Of a stretch of 64,000 nt of DNA, positions 24,991 through 34,047 are shown piece by piece (positions within the stretch are counted from its first letter, which is position 1; each line of letters starts with the position of its first letter). Under the pieces are notes generated by a model. That model did no database searches, was not told where the DNA came from, and worked only from the letters and a program-made list of their open reading frames with translations. Source of the DNA: Microbacterium sp. 2FI (GTDB lineage: Bacteria > Actinomycetota > Actinomycetes > Actinomycetales > Microbacteriaceae); contig NZ_SCMR01000014.1 in the NCBI RefSeq assembly GCF_005502885.1, positions 45,901 through 109,900 on the forward strand. The letters are read 5' to 3'. Both the position numbers and the translations under genes were made by a program.

Positions 24991-25071
24991 CCGAAAACCC
25001 GGTCGGTGACGACGACACGCCGTCGGTGGCGCCCCGCGCCCGGCGTGTCGGATGACGGACCGGGGTTTCGG
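24991..25071. repeat. 81-bp palindromic intergenic element, copy 2 (family CCGAAAACC)
   Basis: Arms CCGAAAACCCGGTC (24991-25004) and its near-complement at 25058-25071 (13/14). It shares GGTCGGT, GACGACAC and CGGCGTGTCGGATGACGG with copy 1. It lies 48 bp beyond the cebR stop. Confidence 0.75.
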
Positions 25072-25119
25072 CACGCGCCGAGGACAGGTGCGGGGACGCC
25101 CGGAACGGGTCAGACCGGG

Positions 25120-26133
25120 TCAGACCGAGTCGCGGACGACGAGCTCGGTCTCGAGGATCGTGACGTGGCGGGGGTGCTTGCCGGCCAGGAGGTCGAGCAG
25201 CACGGTCGCCATGCGCTCGCCCTGTGCGAACGACGGCTGCCGCATCGTCGTCAGGTGCGGGATGACCGAGGTGGCCACGGGCGAGTCGTCGAAGCCCATG
25301 ATCGCGATGTCTTCGGGCACGCGCAGGCCCGCGCTGCCGATGACGGCGAGCGCACCGCGGGCCATGAGATCGCTCGCGATGAACACCGCGTCGGGTGCGT
25401 CGCCCGCGTCGAGGATGCGCTGCATGGCGGCGGCGCCGCCGTCGGCGGTGAAGTTGCCGTCCTCGACCGCGCCGGGCGTGAGCTCCCACGCGGCGAGCGC
25501 CTCGTGGTACCCCTGCAGCCGGTCGACGCCCGCGGGCATGTCGAGGGGCCCCGCGATCGTCGCGATCCGGCGGCGTCCGCGCTCGATGAGGTACGTCGTC
25601 GCGTCGTGGGCGCCGCGCACGTTGTCGACGTCGACGTAGTAGTCGCGCTCGCGCTCGCGCACGGGGCGTCCGCCGTACACGACGGGCACGGACGATGCGA
25701 TGCGATCGATGAACGTGTCGCTCGTGTGGTGCGACACGATGATCGCTCCGTCCACGGCGCCGCTGCGCACGTAGCTCGTCGTCTTGTCGCCCGGGTCGTC
25801 GTTGGCGATGAAGAGGTTGAGCACGTAGTCGGATCGGCTCAGCCGCGCGTTGATGCCCGAGACGATCGCCGCGAAGAACGGGTCGCCGAAGAAGCGCGTC
25901 GTGTCTTCTGGGACGATGAGCGCCACCGCGTGTGTCTGCCGGCTCGCGAGCGAACGGGCGGCGCGGTTGGGCACGTAGTTGAGTTCGGCGATGACCCGCG
26001 TCACCGCCTCGAGCGCCTCGGGGCTCACCGCCGACGACCCGTTGACGACCCGCGACACGGTCGATCGTGAGACACCGGCTGCCGCGGCGACCTCTTCGAT
26101 CGTCACGGAACCGCGCATCGCTTCCGTGGTCAT
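25120..26133 (-). CDS. cebR: LacI-family repressor, CebR-like
   Basis: A 337-residue LacI-type regulator. The HTH is VTIEEVAAAAGVSRSTVSRVVNGSS and the hinge helix is YVPNRAARSLASR, followed by a periplasmic-binding-like sugar domain from about 65 (HAVALIVPED, FGDPFFAAIV, DGAIIVSHH, GFDDSPVA). It is the last gene of the minus-strand run behind a GH1 beta-glucosidase and a cellobiose-type importer. Three copies of the 14-bp CebR box precede the importer's first gene. In Streptomyces, CebR represses cebEFG-bglC through TGGGAGCGCTCCCA and is released by cello-oligosaccharides; the same is inferred here. Confidence 0.88.
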   Translation of the reverse strand: MTTEAMRGSVTIEEVAAAAGVSRSTVSRVVNGSSAVSPEALEAVTRVIAELNYVPNRAARSLASRQTHAVALIVPEDTTRFFGDPFFAAIVSGINARLSRSDYVLNLFIANDDPGDKTTSYVRSGAVDGAIIVSHHTSDTFIDRIASSVPVVYGGRPVRERERDYYVDVDNVRGAHDATTYLIERGRRRIATIAGPLDMPAGVDRLQGYHEALAAWELTPGAVEDGNFTADGGAAAMQRILDAGDAPDAVFIASDLMARGALAVIGSAGLRVPEDIAIMGFDDSPVATSVIPHLTTMRQPSFAQGERMATVLLDLLAGKHPRHVTILETELVVRDSV

Positions 26134-26163
26134 GTCGCCCTCTCCCTCTCGCCCCCGACGGGC

Positions 26164-27633
26164 CTAGACCCCGACCGGCGCCACCGCCGGCTCGAGAGCG
26201 CGTGCCGCGATGATGCGGCTGTACTCGCGCCCACTGTCCTTGACGGTGCGTTCCTGCGTTTCGTAGTCCACTCGAACGATACCGAACCGCTTCTCGTAGC
26301 CCCAGGCCCACTCGTAGTTGTCGAGGAGCGACCAGTAGAAGTAGCCGCGAACGTCGACGCCGGCATCCTGCGCGTCGAGGATCGCGCCGAGGTGCGACCG
26401 CACGAAGTCCACGCGGTCGTCGTCGTGAACGCGGGTCTCGCCGTCCTCGACGACGGCGACGTCGTCGTACGCGGCGCCGTTCTCGGTGACGTACAGCACG
26501 GTGCCTGCGGGCTCGGCGTAGTCCTCCCACACGCGGACGAGCAGGCGCGTGAGCCCTTCGGGCTGCACCTCCCACTGCATGGGCGTGCGCGGAAGGCCGC
26601 GCTCGTGCCAGTAGATGCCCTCGTGCGAGGGGAAGGGCGACGCCGACACGCGGTCGGTCGGCGCGTCGCCGCCGATCGGCGGGTTCTGCGGCGCGTGGCC
26701 TCCGACGAGCTCGCCGTGGTAGTAGTTGACGCCCAGCGAGTCGATGCGCGTCGAGATCGCCTCGAGATCGCCGGGGCGGACGGCGGCTTCGAAGGATGCT
26801 GCGGCAGCGGCATCCACCGCGCGCATGTCTTCGAGCACATCGGCGGGGTACTCGCCCTTGTAGATCGGGTCGAGGAACCAGCGGTTGAACTGTCCGTCGA
26901 TGCGGCGTGCGGCATCGAGGTCGGCCGGGTCGGAGGCGTCGACCGGGTCGGCGACGGTGAGGTTCACCGTGATGCCGAGAGTGAGCGACTCGTCGCGGGC
27001 CCGGAGCTCGCGAACGGCCTGGCCGTGACCGAGCAGCAGGTGGTGCGAGGCGAGCATGCCCTCTTCGACGCTGTAGTGGCCGGGGGCGTGGATGCCGGCG
27101 GTGTAGCTGAGGAACGACGAGCACCACGGCTCGTTGAGCGTGGTCCACACGTTCACGCGGTCGCCGAGCGCGTCGTGCATCGTGAGCGCGTACTCGGTGA
27201 AGAGGTCGGCGGTGTCGCGGTTCGCCCAGCCACCCTTCTCCTGGAGCGCCTGCGGGAGGTCCCAGTGGTACAGGGTCAGCCACGGCAGGATGTCGGCGCC
27301 GAGCAGCTCGTCGACGAGGCGCTTGTAGAAGTCGACGCCCTGGGCGTTGGCGGGGCCCCCGTCGGGGTGCACGCGCGACCACGACGTCGAGAAGCGGTAG
27401 GTCTGCAGACCCATCGACGTCATGAGCGCGACGTCGTCCTGGTAGCGGTGGTAGTGGTCGCACGCGACGTCGCCGTTGTCGGCGTTGATCACGGCGCCCG
27501 GAACGCGGGCGAACGCGTCCCAGATCGAGTCGCGCCGGCCGTCCTCGTGGGCGGCGCCCTCGATCTGGTACGCCGCGGTGGCGGCTCCGAACAGGAAGTT
27601 GGAGGGGAATTCGCGCGGGGTGGTCGCGGTCAT
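26164..27633 (-). CDS. bglC: GH1 beta-glucosidase
   Basis: A 489-residue glycoside hydrolase family 1 enzyme. FLFGAATAAYQIEGAAHEDGR is the N-terminal family signature. The acid/base glutamate is in TLNEPWCSSF near 167, the nucleophile in LYVTENGAAYDD near 380. NYEWAWGYEKRFGIVRVDY is the aglycone/C-terminal signature. No signal peptide is seen, so it hydrolyses imported cellobiose or cellotriose in the cytoplasm. It follows cebG by 59 bp and precedes cebR by 30 bp; the gene set matches the Streptomyces ceb-bglC locus. Confidence 0.94.
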   Translation of the reverse strand: MTATTPREFPSNFLFGAATAAYQIEGAAHEDGRRDSIWDAFARVPGAVINADNGDVACDHYHRYQDDVALMTSMGLQTYRFSTSWSRVHPDGGPANAQGVDFYKRLVDELLGADILPWLTLYHWDLPQALQEKGGWANRDTADLFTEYALTMHDALGDRVNVWTTLNEPWCSSFLSYTAGIHAPGHYSVEEGMLASHHLLLGHGQAVRELRARDESLTLGITVNLTVADPVDASDPADLDAARRIDGQFNRWFLDPIYKGEYPADVLEDMRAVDAAAAASFEAAVRPGDLEAISTRIDSLGVNYYHGELVGGHAPQNPPIGGDAPTDRVSASPFPSHEGIYWHERGLPRTPMQWEVQPEGLTRLLVRVWEDYAEPAGTVLYVTENGAAYDDVAVVEDGETRVHDDDRVDFVRSHLGAILDAQDAGVDVRGYFYWSLLDNYEWAWGYEKRFGIVRVDYETQERTVKDSGREYSRIIAARALEPAVAPVGV

Positions 27634-27692
27634 AGGACAGCGTCCTCTCTGGGGAAGTGGGAAAGTGTGCGGGTCGGCTGTGGTCGGGGGTG

Positions 27693-28604
27693 TCAGCCCT
27701 TGACGGCGCCGGCCATGATGCCGCTGACCAGCTGCTTGCCGGCGACGGCGAACAGGATCAGGAGCGGGATGGTCGACAGCAGCACGCCGGCGAGCACGAT
27801 CGAGTAGTCGACGAAGTAGTTGGACTGCAGGAGCGACAGCGCGACGGGGAGCGTCGGGCTCTGGCGATCGAGCACGATGAACGGCCAGAAGAAGTTGTTC
27901 CAGGCGCCCACGAAGGTGAACAGGAACAGCATCGCGGCGGCGGGGCGGGCTGCGGTGACGCCGATGACCCAGAACGTGCGCATCATGGATGCCCCGTCGA
28001 CACGCGCGGCCTCGATGAGCTCGTCCGGCACCGACTGCTGCAGGTACTGCGTCATCCAGAACACGCCGAACGCACTCGTGAGGGCCGGAATGATGATCGC
28101 GCCGATCTGCCCCGTCCAGCCGAGGTCGGAGAACAGGATGTACAGCGGCACGACGCCGAGCTGCATCGGCACGGCCATCGTCGCGACCACGAAGACGAGC
28201 AGCGCCTTGCTGCCGCGGAAGCGGAGCTTGGCGAACGCCCAGCCGGCGAGCGTCGAGGTGATCACGACCGCGGTCGCGATGAGCGTCGAGCTGAAGATCG
28301 AGTTCCACAGCGCCAGCCAGAAGTTGACCGCGGGGTCGTTGACGACGGCGGCGGCGTTGGCGAAGAAGTTGCCGCCGGGGATCCACGACATGTTCGGATC
28401 GTTGATCGTCGTCGAGTCACCCGAGCCGATGAGGAACGACCAGTAGTAGGGGAACACGGCCGACAGGAGCACGACGCCCATGCCCGCGTACACCCAGAAC
28501 CCTGCGCGGTAGCCGCGGATCTTGGTGGTCTTCTCGCCGCGGCTGCGACGGGAGGCATTGGGGATGTTCTGCTCGACGATGGCGAGCGGCGGGGTCGAAG
28601 TCAT
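27693..28604 (-). CDS. cebG: sugar ABC transporter permease, MalG type
   Basis: A 303-residue permease with about six helices. A cytoplasmic N-terminus of 35 residues precedes WVYAGMGVVLLSAVFPYYWSF. The coupling EAA motif is DELIEAARVDGASMMRTFWVIGV. The C-terminus keeps the MalG-like GKQLVSGIMAGAVKG ending. The start overlaps the cebF stop (ATGA, 28601-28604). With cebE and cebF it forms the importer; as in other Ceb systems no dedicated ATPase gene is nearby, so a shared ATPase of the MsiK type elsewhere is expected. Confidence 0.92.
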   Translation of the reverse strand: MTSTPPLAIVEQNIPNASRRSRGEKTTKIRGYRAGFWVYAGMGVVLLSAVFPYYWSFLIGSGDSTTINDPNMSWIPGGNFFANAAAVVNDPAVNFWLALWNSIFSSTLIATAVVITSTLAGWAFAKLRFRGSKALLVFVVATMAVPMQLGVVPLYILFSDLGWTGQIGAIIIPALTSAFGVFWMTQYLQQSVPDELIEAARVDGASMMRTFWVIGVTAARPAAAMLFLFTFVGAWNNFFWPFIVLDRQSPTLPVALSLLQSNYFVDYSIVLAGVLLSTIPLLILFAVAGKQLVSGIMAGAVKG

Positions 28605-29623
28605 CGACGGATTCCCTTCTTGCGCGGTGCGACCACTCCGCGGCCGCCCTCGTCACGGACGAGACGCCGGGTGACCATCAGGTTGATCAAGCCGATCACG
28701 ATGATGATGAGGAACAGGATCCAGGCGAGCGCCGCGGCGCGGCCGAAGTTCCACTCGCGCCAGCCGAGGTTGTAGAGGAACAGCGTGATCGTCAGCCACT
28801 GCTGCGCCGCACCACCCTGACCGGTGTTGTCGAACTGGCTCGGCTCGTCGAAGATCTGGAGGCCGCCGATGGTCGAGGTGATGATCACGAAGATCAGGGT
28901 CGGGCGCAGCGACGGAAGGGTGATCGCGGTGAACTGGCGGAACGCGCCGGCACCGTCGACGGTGGCCGCCTCGTAGTAGTCGCGCGGGATCGCCTGCATC
29001 GCGGCGAGGAGGATCAGCGCGTTGTAGCCGGTCCAGCGGAAGTTCACCATCGTCGCGATCGCGACGTGGCTCCAGAACGGGTCCTTGTGCCACGGAATGG
29101 GCTGCAGGCCGAGGTCGGTGAGGGTGTTGTTCACCAGGCCGTGGTTGTCGCCGAACATGTTGCTGAAGATCAGCGCGACGGCGACGGGGGCCATGACGTA
29201 GGGAAGCAGGACGCCCATGCGCCAGAAGGTCTTGGCGCGGATGTTGCGGTCGAGCATGGCGGCGATGAAGATCGCGAGGATCAGCTGCGGCACGGTCGAG
29301 AGCAGGAAGATGCTGAAGGTGTTGCGCAGGGCCGTCCAGAACTGCGGGTTCTCAAGGATCCAGATGTACTGGGCGAATCCGATGAACTCGCCCTCATTGC
29401 GGACGAGATCCCAGTCCTGGAACGAGATGACGGCCGTGAACGCGATGGGGAAGAGCCCGACGATCGCGAAGAGGATGAAGAACGGCGAGATGTAGAGGTA
29501 GGGCGAGAACTTCAGGTCCCACCGGCTCAGCCGGTGCGAGAAGGAGATCACCCGGGGCTGCCGGTCGGGGGACGGCCGGTCGGCCGGCCCGGATGCCGTG
29601 GGGCGGGTGGCGGTCGAGGTCAC
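28601..29623 (-). CDS. cebF: sugar ABC transporter permease, MalF type
   Basis: A 340-residue permease. The cytoplasmic N-terminus (about 45 residues) is Pro/Arg-rich; helices start at YLYISPFFILFAIVGLFPIAF. The EAA coupling motif is RDYYEAATVDGAGAFRQFTAI and the following LRPTLIFVIITSTIGGLQIFDEP is typical of MalF/CebF-type proteins. It starts at GTG 29623 and overlaps cebG by ATGA. It lies 99 bp after cebE, within the same operon. Confidence 0.92.
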   Translation of the reverse strand: MTSTATRPTASGPADRPSPDRQPRVISFSHRLSRWDLKFSPYLYISPFFILFAIVGLFPIAFTAVISFQDWDLVRNEGEFIGFAQYIWILENPQFWTALRNTFSIFLLSTVPQLILAIFIAAMLDRNIRAKTFWRMGVLLPYVMAPVAVALIFSNMFGDNHGLVNNTLTDLGLQPIPWHKDPFWSHVAIATMVNFRWTGYNALILLAAMQAIPRDYYEAATVDGAGAFRQFTAITLPSLRPTLIFVIITSTIGGLQIFDEPSQFDNTGQGGAAQQWLTITLFLYNLGWREWNFGRAAALAWILFLIIIVIGLINLMVTRRLVRDEGGRGVVAPRKKGIRR

Positions 29624-29722
29624 GGGTGGGGCTCCGTATCGGTGTCGAAGGGGGCGTGGGATAAGACGAGTGCGCGCGGGCCGCGGACGACCCGCGCGCA
29701 CTCGGCTAGGAGGCGATGCCTA

Positions 29723-30997
29723 TCAGAAGGCCTCGACCGTGGTGACCCACGTGTTCCACGAGGTCTCCTGGTCTTCGACGCCGTCGAAGACGCGGGTGAC
29801 CGCGTTCTGCAGTTCGTCGTGGTACTTGAAGTAGCTCGCGTCCTTGTACGGAGCGACCGTGACGGCCGCGGCGCGGTTCGAGAGGATCTCACCGGACGGA
29901 GCGTTGTTGAAGTACTCGTTCGTCGCCTCGGCGAGCTCGTCGCTCTCCAGCGCCTCGAGCTGGCTCGGGAAGGTGCCCGCGTTCGCGAACGCCTTCATCT
30001 GCTGCTCGGGAGCCGTCAGCCAGTCGGCGAGCGCGAGCGCTGCGTCGACGTTGGCGCCGTTCTCGGGAACGGTCAGGTACGAGCCGCCCCAGTTGCCGCC
30101 GCCGTTCGGGAAGACATCCGCGATGTCCCACCCGGTGGTGTCGGCCGCGTTGCCCGAGATGACGCCCAGCATCCAGCCCGGGCACAGCATCGTGGCGAAC
30201 TCGCCGTTGGCGAGTGCCGCGAACCAGTCGTCCGACCACTGACCGGCGTAGGCCGAGTTCGGCACGGCGCGCGAGGTCACGAGCTCGTAAGCAGCCTGGA
30301 TCTCCGGGTTCTCCGTCGCGATGACGGTGCCGTCGGGCTCGGTGTACGTGTACTCGATCTGGTTGACGATGCCCTGGAGCACCGAGTTGGCCGAGTCGAT
30401 CATCGGCTTTCCGGTGGCTGCCTTGTACTCGTCGGCCACGTCGAGGAAGTTCTCCCAGTCGCCGTCGAACAGTGCGGCGACCTCAGCGCGGTCGGTCGGA
30501 AGCCCGGCGGCCTCGAACAGGTCGGCGCGGTAGCAGATGCCCTGCGGGCCGATGTCGGTGCCGAAGCCCACGAGACGGCCGTCGCCGTCGGTCGCGGCGG
30601 CTTCCTTCCAGTCGAGCCAGCGGCCCTTGACGCTGTCAGGCGCCTCGGCGAGCAGGTCGGAGTACTGCATGGCCTCGGCGAACCAGTCGATCTCGACTGC
30701 TTCGATGTCGGCCAGGCCCTCCTTGCCGAGCTTCTGGAAGTAGTTCGTGCGGGCGTCGCCGGACTCGGCGGCGCGGTTGTGGACGATCGTCACGTTCGGG
30801 TTCTCGTCCATGTATTCCTGGAGGAGTTCATCGGTGTAGCCGAAGTCGTTGAACGTCGCGATCGTGAGGGTGATCTCGGCGTCGGGGTCGGACGTGGGCT
30901 CGTTGCCGCTGCCGCCGGCGCAGCCGGCGAGAACGATGGCAGAGGCCGAGAATGCGGCGACCGCCACGGCGCTCCTGCGGAAGGCACGTGAGTTCAC
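29723..30997 (-). CDS. cebE: cellobiose-type sugar-binding lipoprotein
   Basis: A 424-residue solute-binding protein (SBP_bac_1 family). The signal segment ends in the lipobox VLAGC, near residue 27, with an adjacent Gly/Ser/Asp linker. Conserved elements are NYFQKLGKEGLADIEAVEIDWF, FGTDIGPQGICYRADLFEAAGLP and a Trp/aromatic-rich C-terminus (GGNWGGSYLTVPE). GTG 30997 is chosen since AAAGGAG lies 5 bp upstream; the GTG two codons earlier would overlap that site. It is the first gene of the ceb operon, 80 bp downstream of the nearest CebR box. Confidence 0.93.
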   Translation of the reverse strand: MNSRAFRRSAVAVAAFSASAIVLAGCAGGSGNEPTSDPDAEITLTIATFNDFGYTDELLQEYMDENPNVTIVHNRAAESGDARTNYFQKLGKEGLADIEAVEIDWFAEAMQYSDLLAEAPDSVKGRWLDWKEAAATDGDGRLVGFGTDIGPQGICYRADLFEAAGLPTDRAEVAALFDGDWENFLDVADEYKAATGKPMIDSANSVLQGIVNQIEYTYTEPDGTVIATENPEIQAAYELVTSRAVPNSAYAGQWSDDWFAALANGEFATMLCPGWMLGVISGNAADTTGWDIADVFPNGGGNWGGSYLTVPENGANVDAALALADWLTAPEQQMKAFANAGTFPSQLEALESDELAEATNEYFNNAPSGEILSNRAAAVTVAPYKDASYFKYHDELQNAVTRVFDGVEDQETSWNTWVTTVEAF

Positions 30998-31076
30998 TGT
31001 CACTCCTTTGTGTTTGTCAGGGTCGGATGTGTTGCAGGTGCTCGGTCTCGGACGGGTGCCCGTGACCGCGGTGTCG

Positions 31077-31090
31077 TGGGAGCGTTCCCA
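31077..31090. promoter_or_regulatory. CebR box 1
   Basis: TGGGAGCGTTCCCA, one mismatch to the known CebR/CelR box TGGGAGCGCTCCCA, upstream of cebE. Confidence 0.8.
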
Positions 31091-31110
31091 CCGGACGGAA
31101 GGTCACGTTA

Positions 31111-31124
31111 CGGGAGCGCTCCCA
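31111..31124. promoter_or_regulatory. CebR box 2
   Basis: CGGGAGCGCTCCCA, 13/14 to the CebR box, with a perfect 12-bp palindromic core. Confidence 0.85.
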
Positions 31125-31133
31125 TGGATGTCA

Positions 31134-31147
31134 AGGGAGCGCTCCCA
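31134..31147. promoter_or_regulatory. CebR box 3
   Basis: AGGGAGCGCTCCCA, 13/14 to the CebR box, spaced 23 bp from box 2. The triple array would allow cooperative repression of the ceb operon. Confidence 0.85.
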
Positions 31148-31245
31148 TGAAATGGTCACGGTTGCGTCACGGCGTGACCACGAGGACGGATGCCGCGCCC
31201 CGTAGACTGTGATCGACCCCTGCCCGCGACATCCGGAGCCCTCGT

Positions 31246-31490
31246 ATGCCCACCATCGTCGTAGACGTCATGCCCAAGGCCGAGCTGCTGGACCCGCAGG
31301 GGAAGGCCGTGGCCGGTGCACTCGACCGCCTCGGCATCACGGACTTCGCGTCCGTGCGCATCGGCAAGCGCTTCGAACTCACCGTCGAGGGCGAGGTCGG
31401 CGACGACACGCTCGCGACCGCCCGACGCATCGCCGACGAGATCCTCTCGAACTCCGTGATCGAGGACGTGGTCGGCATCGAGGTCGTCGA

Positions 31491-31494
<4 letters not shown>
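31246..31494 (+). CDS. purS: phosphoribosylformylglycinamidine synthase subunit PurS
   Basis: An 82-residue PurS. The whole small fold is present: [60 protein letters not shown]. PurS bridges PurL and PurQ in FGAM synthetase. The stop overlaps the purQ start (GTGA). A TAGACT hexamer at 31203-31208 may be its -10. purL is not in the window. Confidence 0.95.
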
Positions 31495-32198
<704 letters not shown>

Positions 32199-32217
32199 GC
32201 TGCGGCATCCCCTCGTC

Positions 32218-32655
32218 CTAGACGGTTCCCGCCGGCGGCCACACGCCGATGATGAGGCCCATGACCACGAAGGTCACGAGTTCGTGGGCGATGTTCATGA
32301 CGGTGAGCGACGACGGCCGACCCTCGAACTGATCGTGGGTGATGAAGCGCGCGGCGGTGAAGCCTGCCCACAGGATCACGGCGGTGCCGAGGGCCGACAG
32401 CAGGAACCCGCCTCCGTAGAAGTGCCATGAGATCGCGGTCGCCCCGGCCAGCACCCATGCCGACAGGAAGCTCACGAACACCGTCACGATGATCGGCATC
32501 CAGGCTTGCAGCGCGGTCTTCTCGGCATTCATGTCGACGTTCGCGAGCTTCGCCCAGCGATTGCCGAAGACCTTCGGCGCGTACCAGACCGACCCGACGA
32601 TCATCGTCGAGAGTGTCGCCAGCAGAACCGCCCAGTAGTTGATCTCGGGGACCAT
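32218..32655 (-). CDS. DUF1761-family small membrane protein
   Basis: A 145-residue protein of about four membrane helices. The N-terminal INYWAVLLATLSTMIVGSVWYAPKVFGNRWAKLA is characteristic of DUF1761 and ALGTAVILWAGFTAARFITHDQFEGRP marks the third helix and loop. Two adjacent ATGs exist; 32655 is preferred because GGAGG is then 5 bp upstream, while 32658 leaves only 2 bp. Function is unknown. It is a single gene on the strand opposite to purQ, and divergent from the hydroxyacid dehydrogenase. Confidence 0.83.
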   Translation of the reverse strand: MVPEINYWAVLLATLSTMIVGSVWYAPKVFGNRWAKLANVDMNAEKTALQAWMPIIVTVFVSFLSAWVLAGATAISWHFYGGGFLLSALGTAVILWAGFTAARFITHDQFEGRPSSLTVMNIAHELVTFVVMGLIIGVWPPAGTV

Positions 32656-32704
32656 CATCGCCTCCAGTGTCCGGTTGCCCGAACTCTAGTCCTCTCGGCG
32701 CCGG

Positions 32705-32710
32705 TAGCGT
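32705..32710 (+). promoter_or_regulatory. -10-like hexamer for leaderless dehydrogenase transcript
   Basis: TAGCGT ends 7 bp before the GTG at 32718. Confidence 0.4.
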
Positions 32711-32717
32711 GGGAAGA

Positions 32718-33650
32718 GTGAGCAGCAGCATCCGCCCCCTCGTCGTCAGCGTTCCCACCGAGAAGCTGGCGGCCGACATCGGGCCGGTCCCGGCGGGCGT
32801 CGAGCTGATCGTGTGGGCAATGGATGCCGAGGCCCCCCGCGACGAGATCGACATCGTCGTGCCGCCCTACATGAGCGCGAGCGTGATCCTGCCGCGCCTC
32901 GAGGGCGTGCGGACGCGGCTCGTGCAGAGCCAGTCGATCGGGTACGACGGCATCGCCGCGCACCTTCCGCGCGGACACGCGTTCGCCAACGCCGCGTCGG
33001 TGCACGAGGCCTCGACGGCCGAGCTCGCCGTCGCGCTGACGCTCGCGTCGCAGCGGCGGATCCCGGCGTTCGTGCGGGCGCAGGACGAAGGACGGTGGGC
33101 GCCGGAGTTCGCCACGAGCCTCGCGGATCGCCGCGTGCTGCTGCTCGGCTACGGCGGGGTCGGCAAAGCGATCGCGGCCCGCCTCGCCCCCTTCGAAGTG
33201 CAGCTCGTGGCGGTCGCCTCGCGCGCGCGTGACGAAGAGGGGATGCCGGTGCACAGCGTCTCCGAGCTTCCGGCTCTCCTCCCCGACGCCGACATCGTGA
33301 TCACATCGCTTCCGGCCGGCGAGGCGACGAACCGCATCATCGAAGACGCCTTCCTCTCGGCGCTCCCCGACGGCGCGCTCGTCGTCAACGTCGGGCGTGG
33401 GTCGCTCGTCGACACCGACGCGCTCGTCGACCACGTGCGCCGCGGACGCGTGCGCGCTGCCCTCGATGTCACCGAGCCCGAGCCGCTGCCGGCGGACCAC
33501 CCGCTGTGGTCGCTCCCGGGCGTTCTCATCTCGCCGCACGTCGGCGGGGCGTCCACGGCGATGCAGCCGCGCATCGCGCGCCTCGTGCGCACCCAGATCG
33601 AGCGGATGCTGGCGGGCGAGCCCCCGTTGAACGTCGTCATCGCGGCCTGA
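32718..33650 (+). CDS. D-2-hydroxyacid dehydrogenase
   Basis: A 310-residue NAD(P)-dependent D-2-hydroxyacid dehydrogenase. The Rossmann motif is LLLGYGGVGKAIAARL (GxGxxG near 145). The catalytic Arg lies in VNVGRGSLVDTDALV, the Glu in DVTEPEPLPADHPLW, and the His in LISPHVGGAS. It reduces 2-oxo acids such as glyoxylate, hydroxypyruvate or phenylpyruvate; specificity is not evident. It is monocistronic: a divergent DUF1761 gene lies upstream and an 83-bp palindrome begins 22 bp after the stop. Confidence 0.9.
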   Translation: MSSSIRPLVVSVPTEKLAADIGPVPAGVELIVWAMDAEAPRDEIDIVVPPYMSASVILPRLEGVRTRLVQSQSIGYDGIAAHLPRGHAFANAASVHEASTAELAVALTLASQRRIPAFVRAQDEGRWAPEFATSLADRRVLLLGYGGVGKAIAARLAPFEVQLVAVASRARDEEGMPVHSVSELPALLPDADIVITSLPAGEATNRIIEDAFLSALPDGALVVNVGRGSLVDTDALVDHVRRGRVRAALDVTEPEPLPADHPLWSLPGVLISPHVGGASTAMQPRIARLVRTQIERMLAGEPPLNVVIAA

Positions 33651-33672
33651 GGCCGCTCGGCGCTCGCGCTGA

Positions 33673-33755
33673 GCACAATGGCGGGTCGTCCTCGCGACAC
33701 GCCGCATTTCGGCATCCGTCGTCCCGCGTTTCGCCGTGTTCGCCCGCCATTGTGC
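33673..33755. repeat. 83-bp palindromic intergenic element (family GCACAAYGGCGGG)
   Basis: Perfect 13-bp outer arms GCACAATGGCGGG (33673-33685) and CCCGCCATTGTGC (33743-33755). It aligns without gaps to 60557-60639 (about 57 of 83 positions), sharing GCGACRCGCCG and CGGCATCCGTC. It begins 22 bp past a stop codon. Confidence 0.75.
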
Positions 33756-33804
33756 ACAATCGCGTCCTGTCTGCAGTTGCAGAACCTGAGCGGTCGGTTT
33801 CACG

Positions 33805-33818
33805 TGGGTGCGCTCCCA
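33805..33818. promoter_or_regulatory. CebR-like box upstream of the sugar isomerase/dehydrogenase pair
   Basis: TGGGTGCGCTCCCA, 13/14 to TGGGAGCGCTCCCA, 57 bp before the candidate -35. It suggests control by the nearby CebR. Confidence 0.65.
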
Positions 33819-33874
33819 TGAGCACCTTTTGACGAAGTTTGATGAAAGTTGCATGAGAAGCATTTTTCTTTTGC

Positions 33875-33904
33875 TTGACCGAGTTCTGACAAATGCCCTA
33901 GTCT
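33875..33904 (+). promoter_or_regulatory. promoter for the Tat-exported isomerase gene
   Basis: TTGACC (33875-33880), 18-bp spacer, TAGTCT (33899-33904) in an AT-rich stretch, a good vegetative-type promoter. Confidence 0.55.
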
Positions 33905-34047
33905 CCGAGAAAGTCGAGGACGATTTCGAAGGCACGCGGACGTGCCGTGATCAACACGGATGCCGCATGCGAAGCGCGGAGGGTGCACTTCGCACTTCGA
34001 ACCCCCCGCCCCCGACATCACCGGAACGATCCGTGCAAGGGAGCATC

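Larger units (their letters stand above)
33651..34047. other. 397-bp intergenic region with palindrome, CebR-like box and promoter
   Basis: No gene is seen. It holds an 83-bp palindromic element (33673-33755), a one-mismatch CebR box (33805-33818), an AT-rich tract and a -35/-10 pair (33875-33904), leaving a leader of about 140 bases before the Tat-exported protein. Confidence 0.7.

Noticed and set aside
23969..25071. Insertion sequence carrying the CatE-like gene
   Set aside because: No transposase lies between the repeats and no target-site duplication could be seen; kept only as a repeat-flanked gene.
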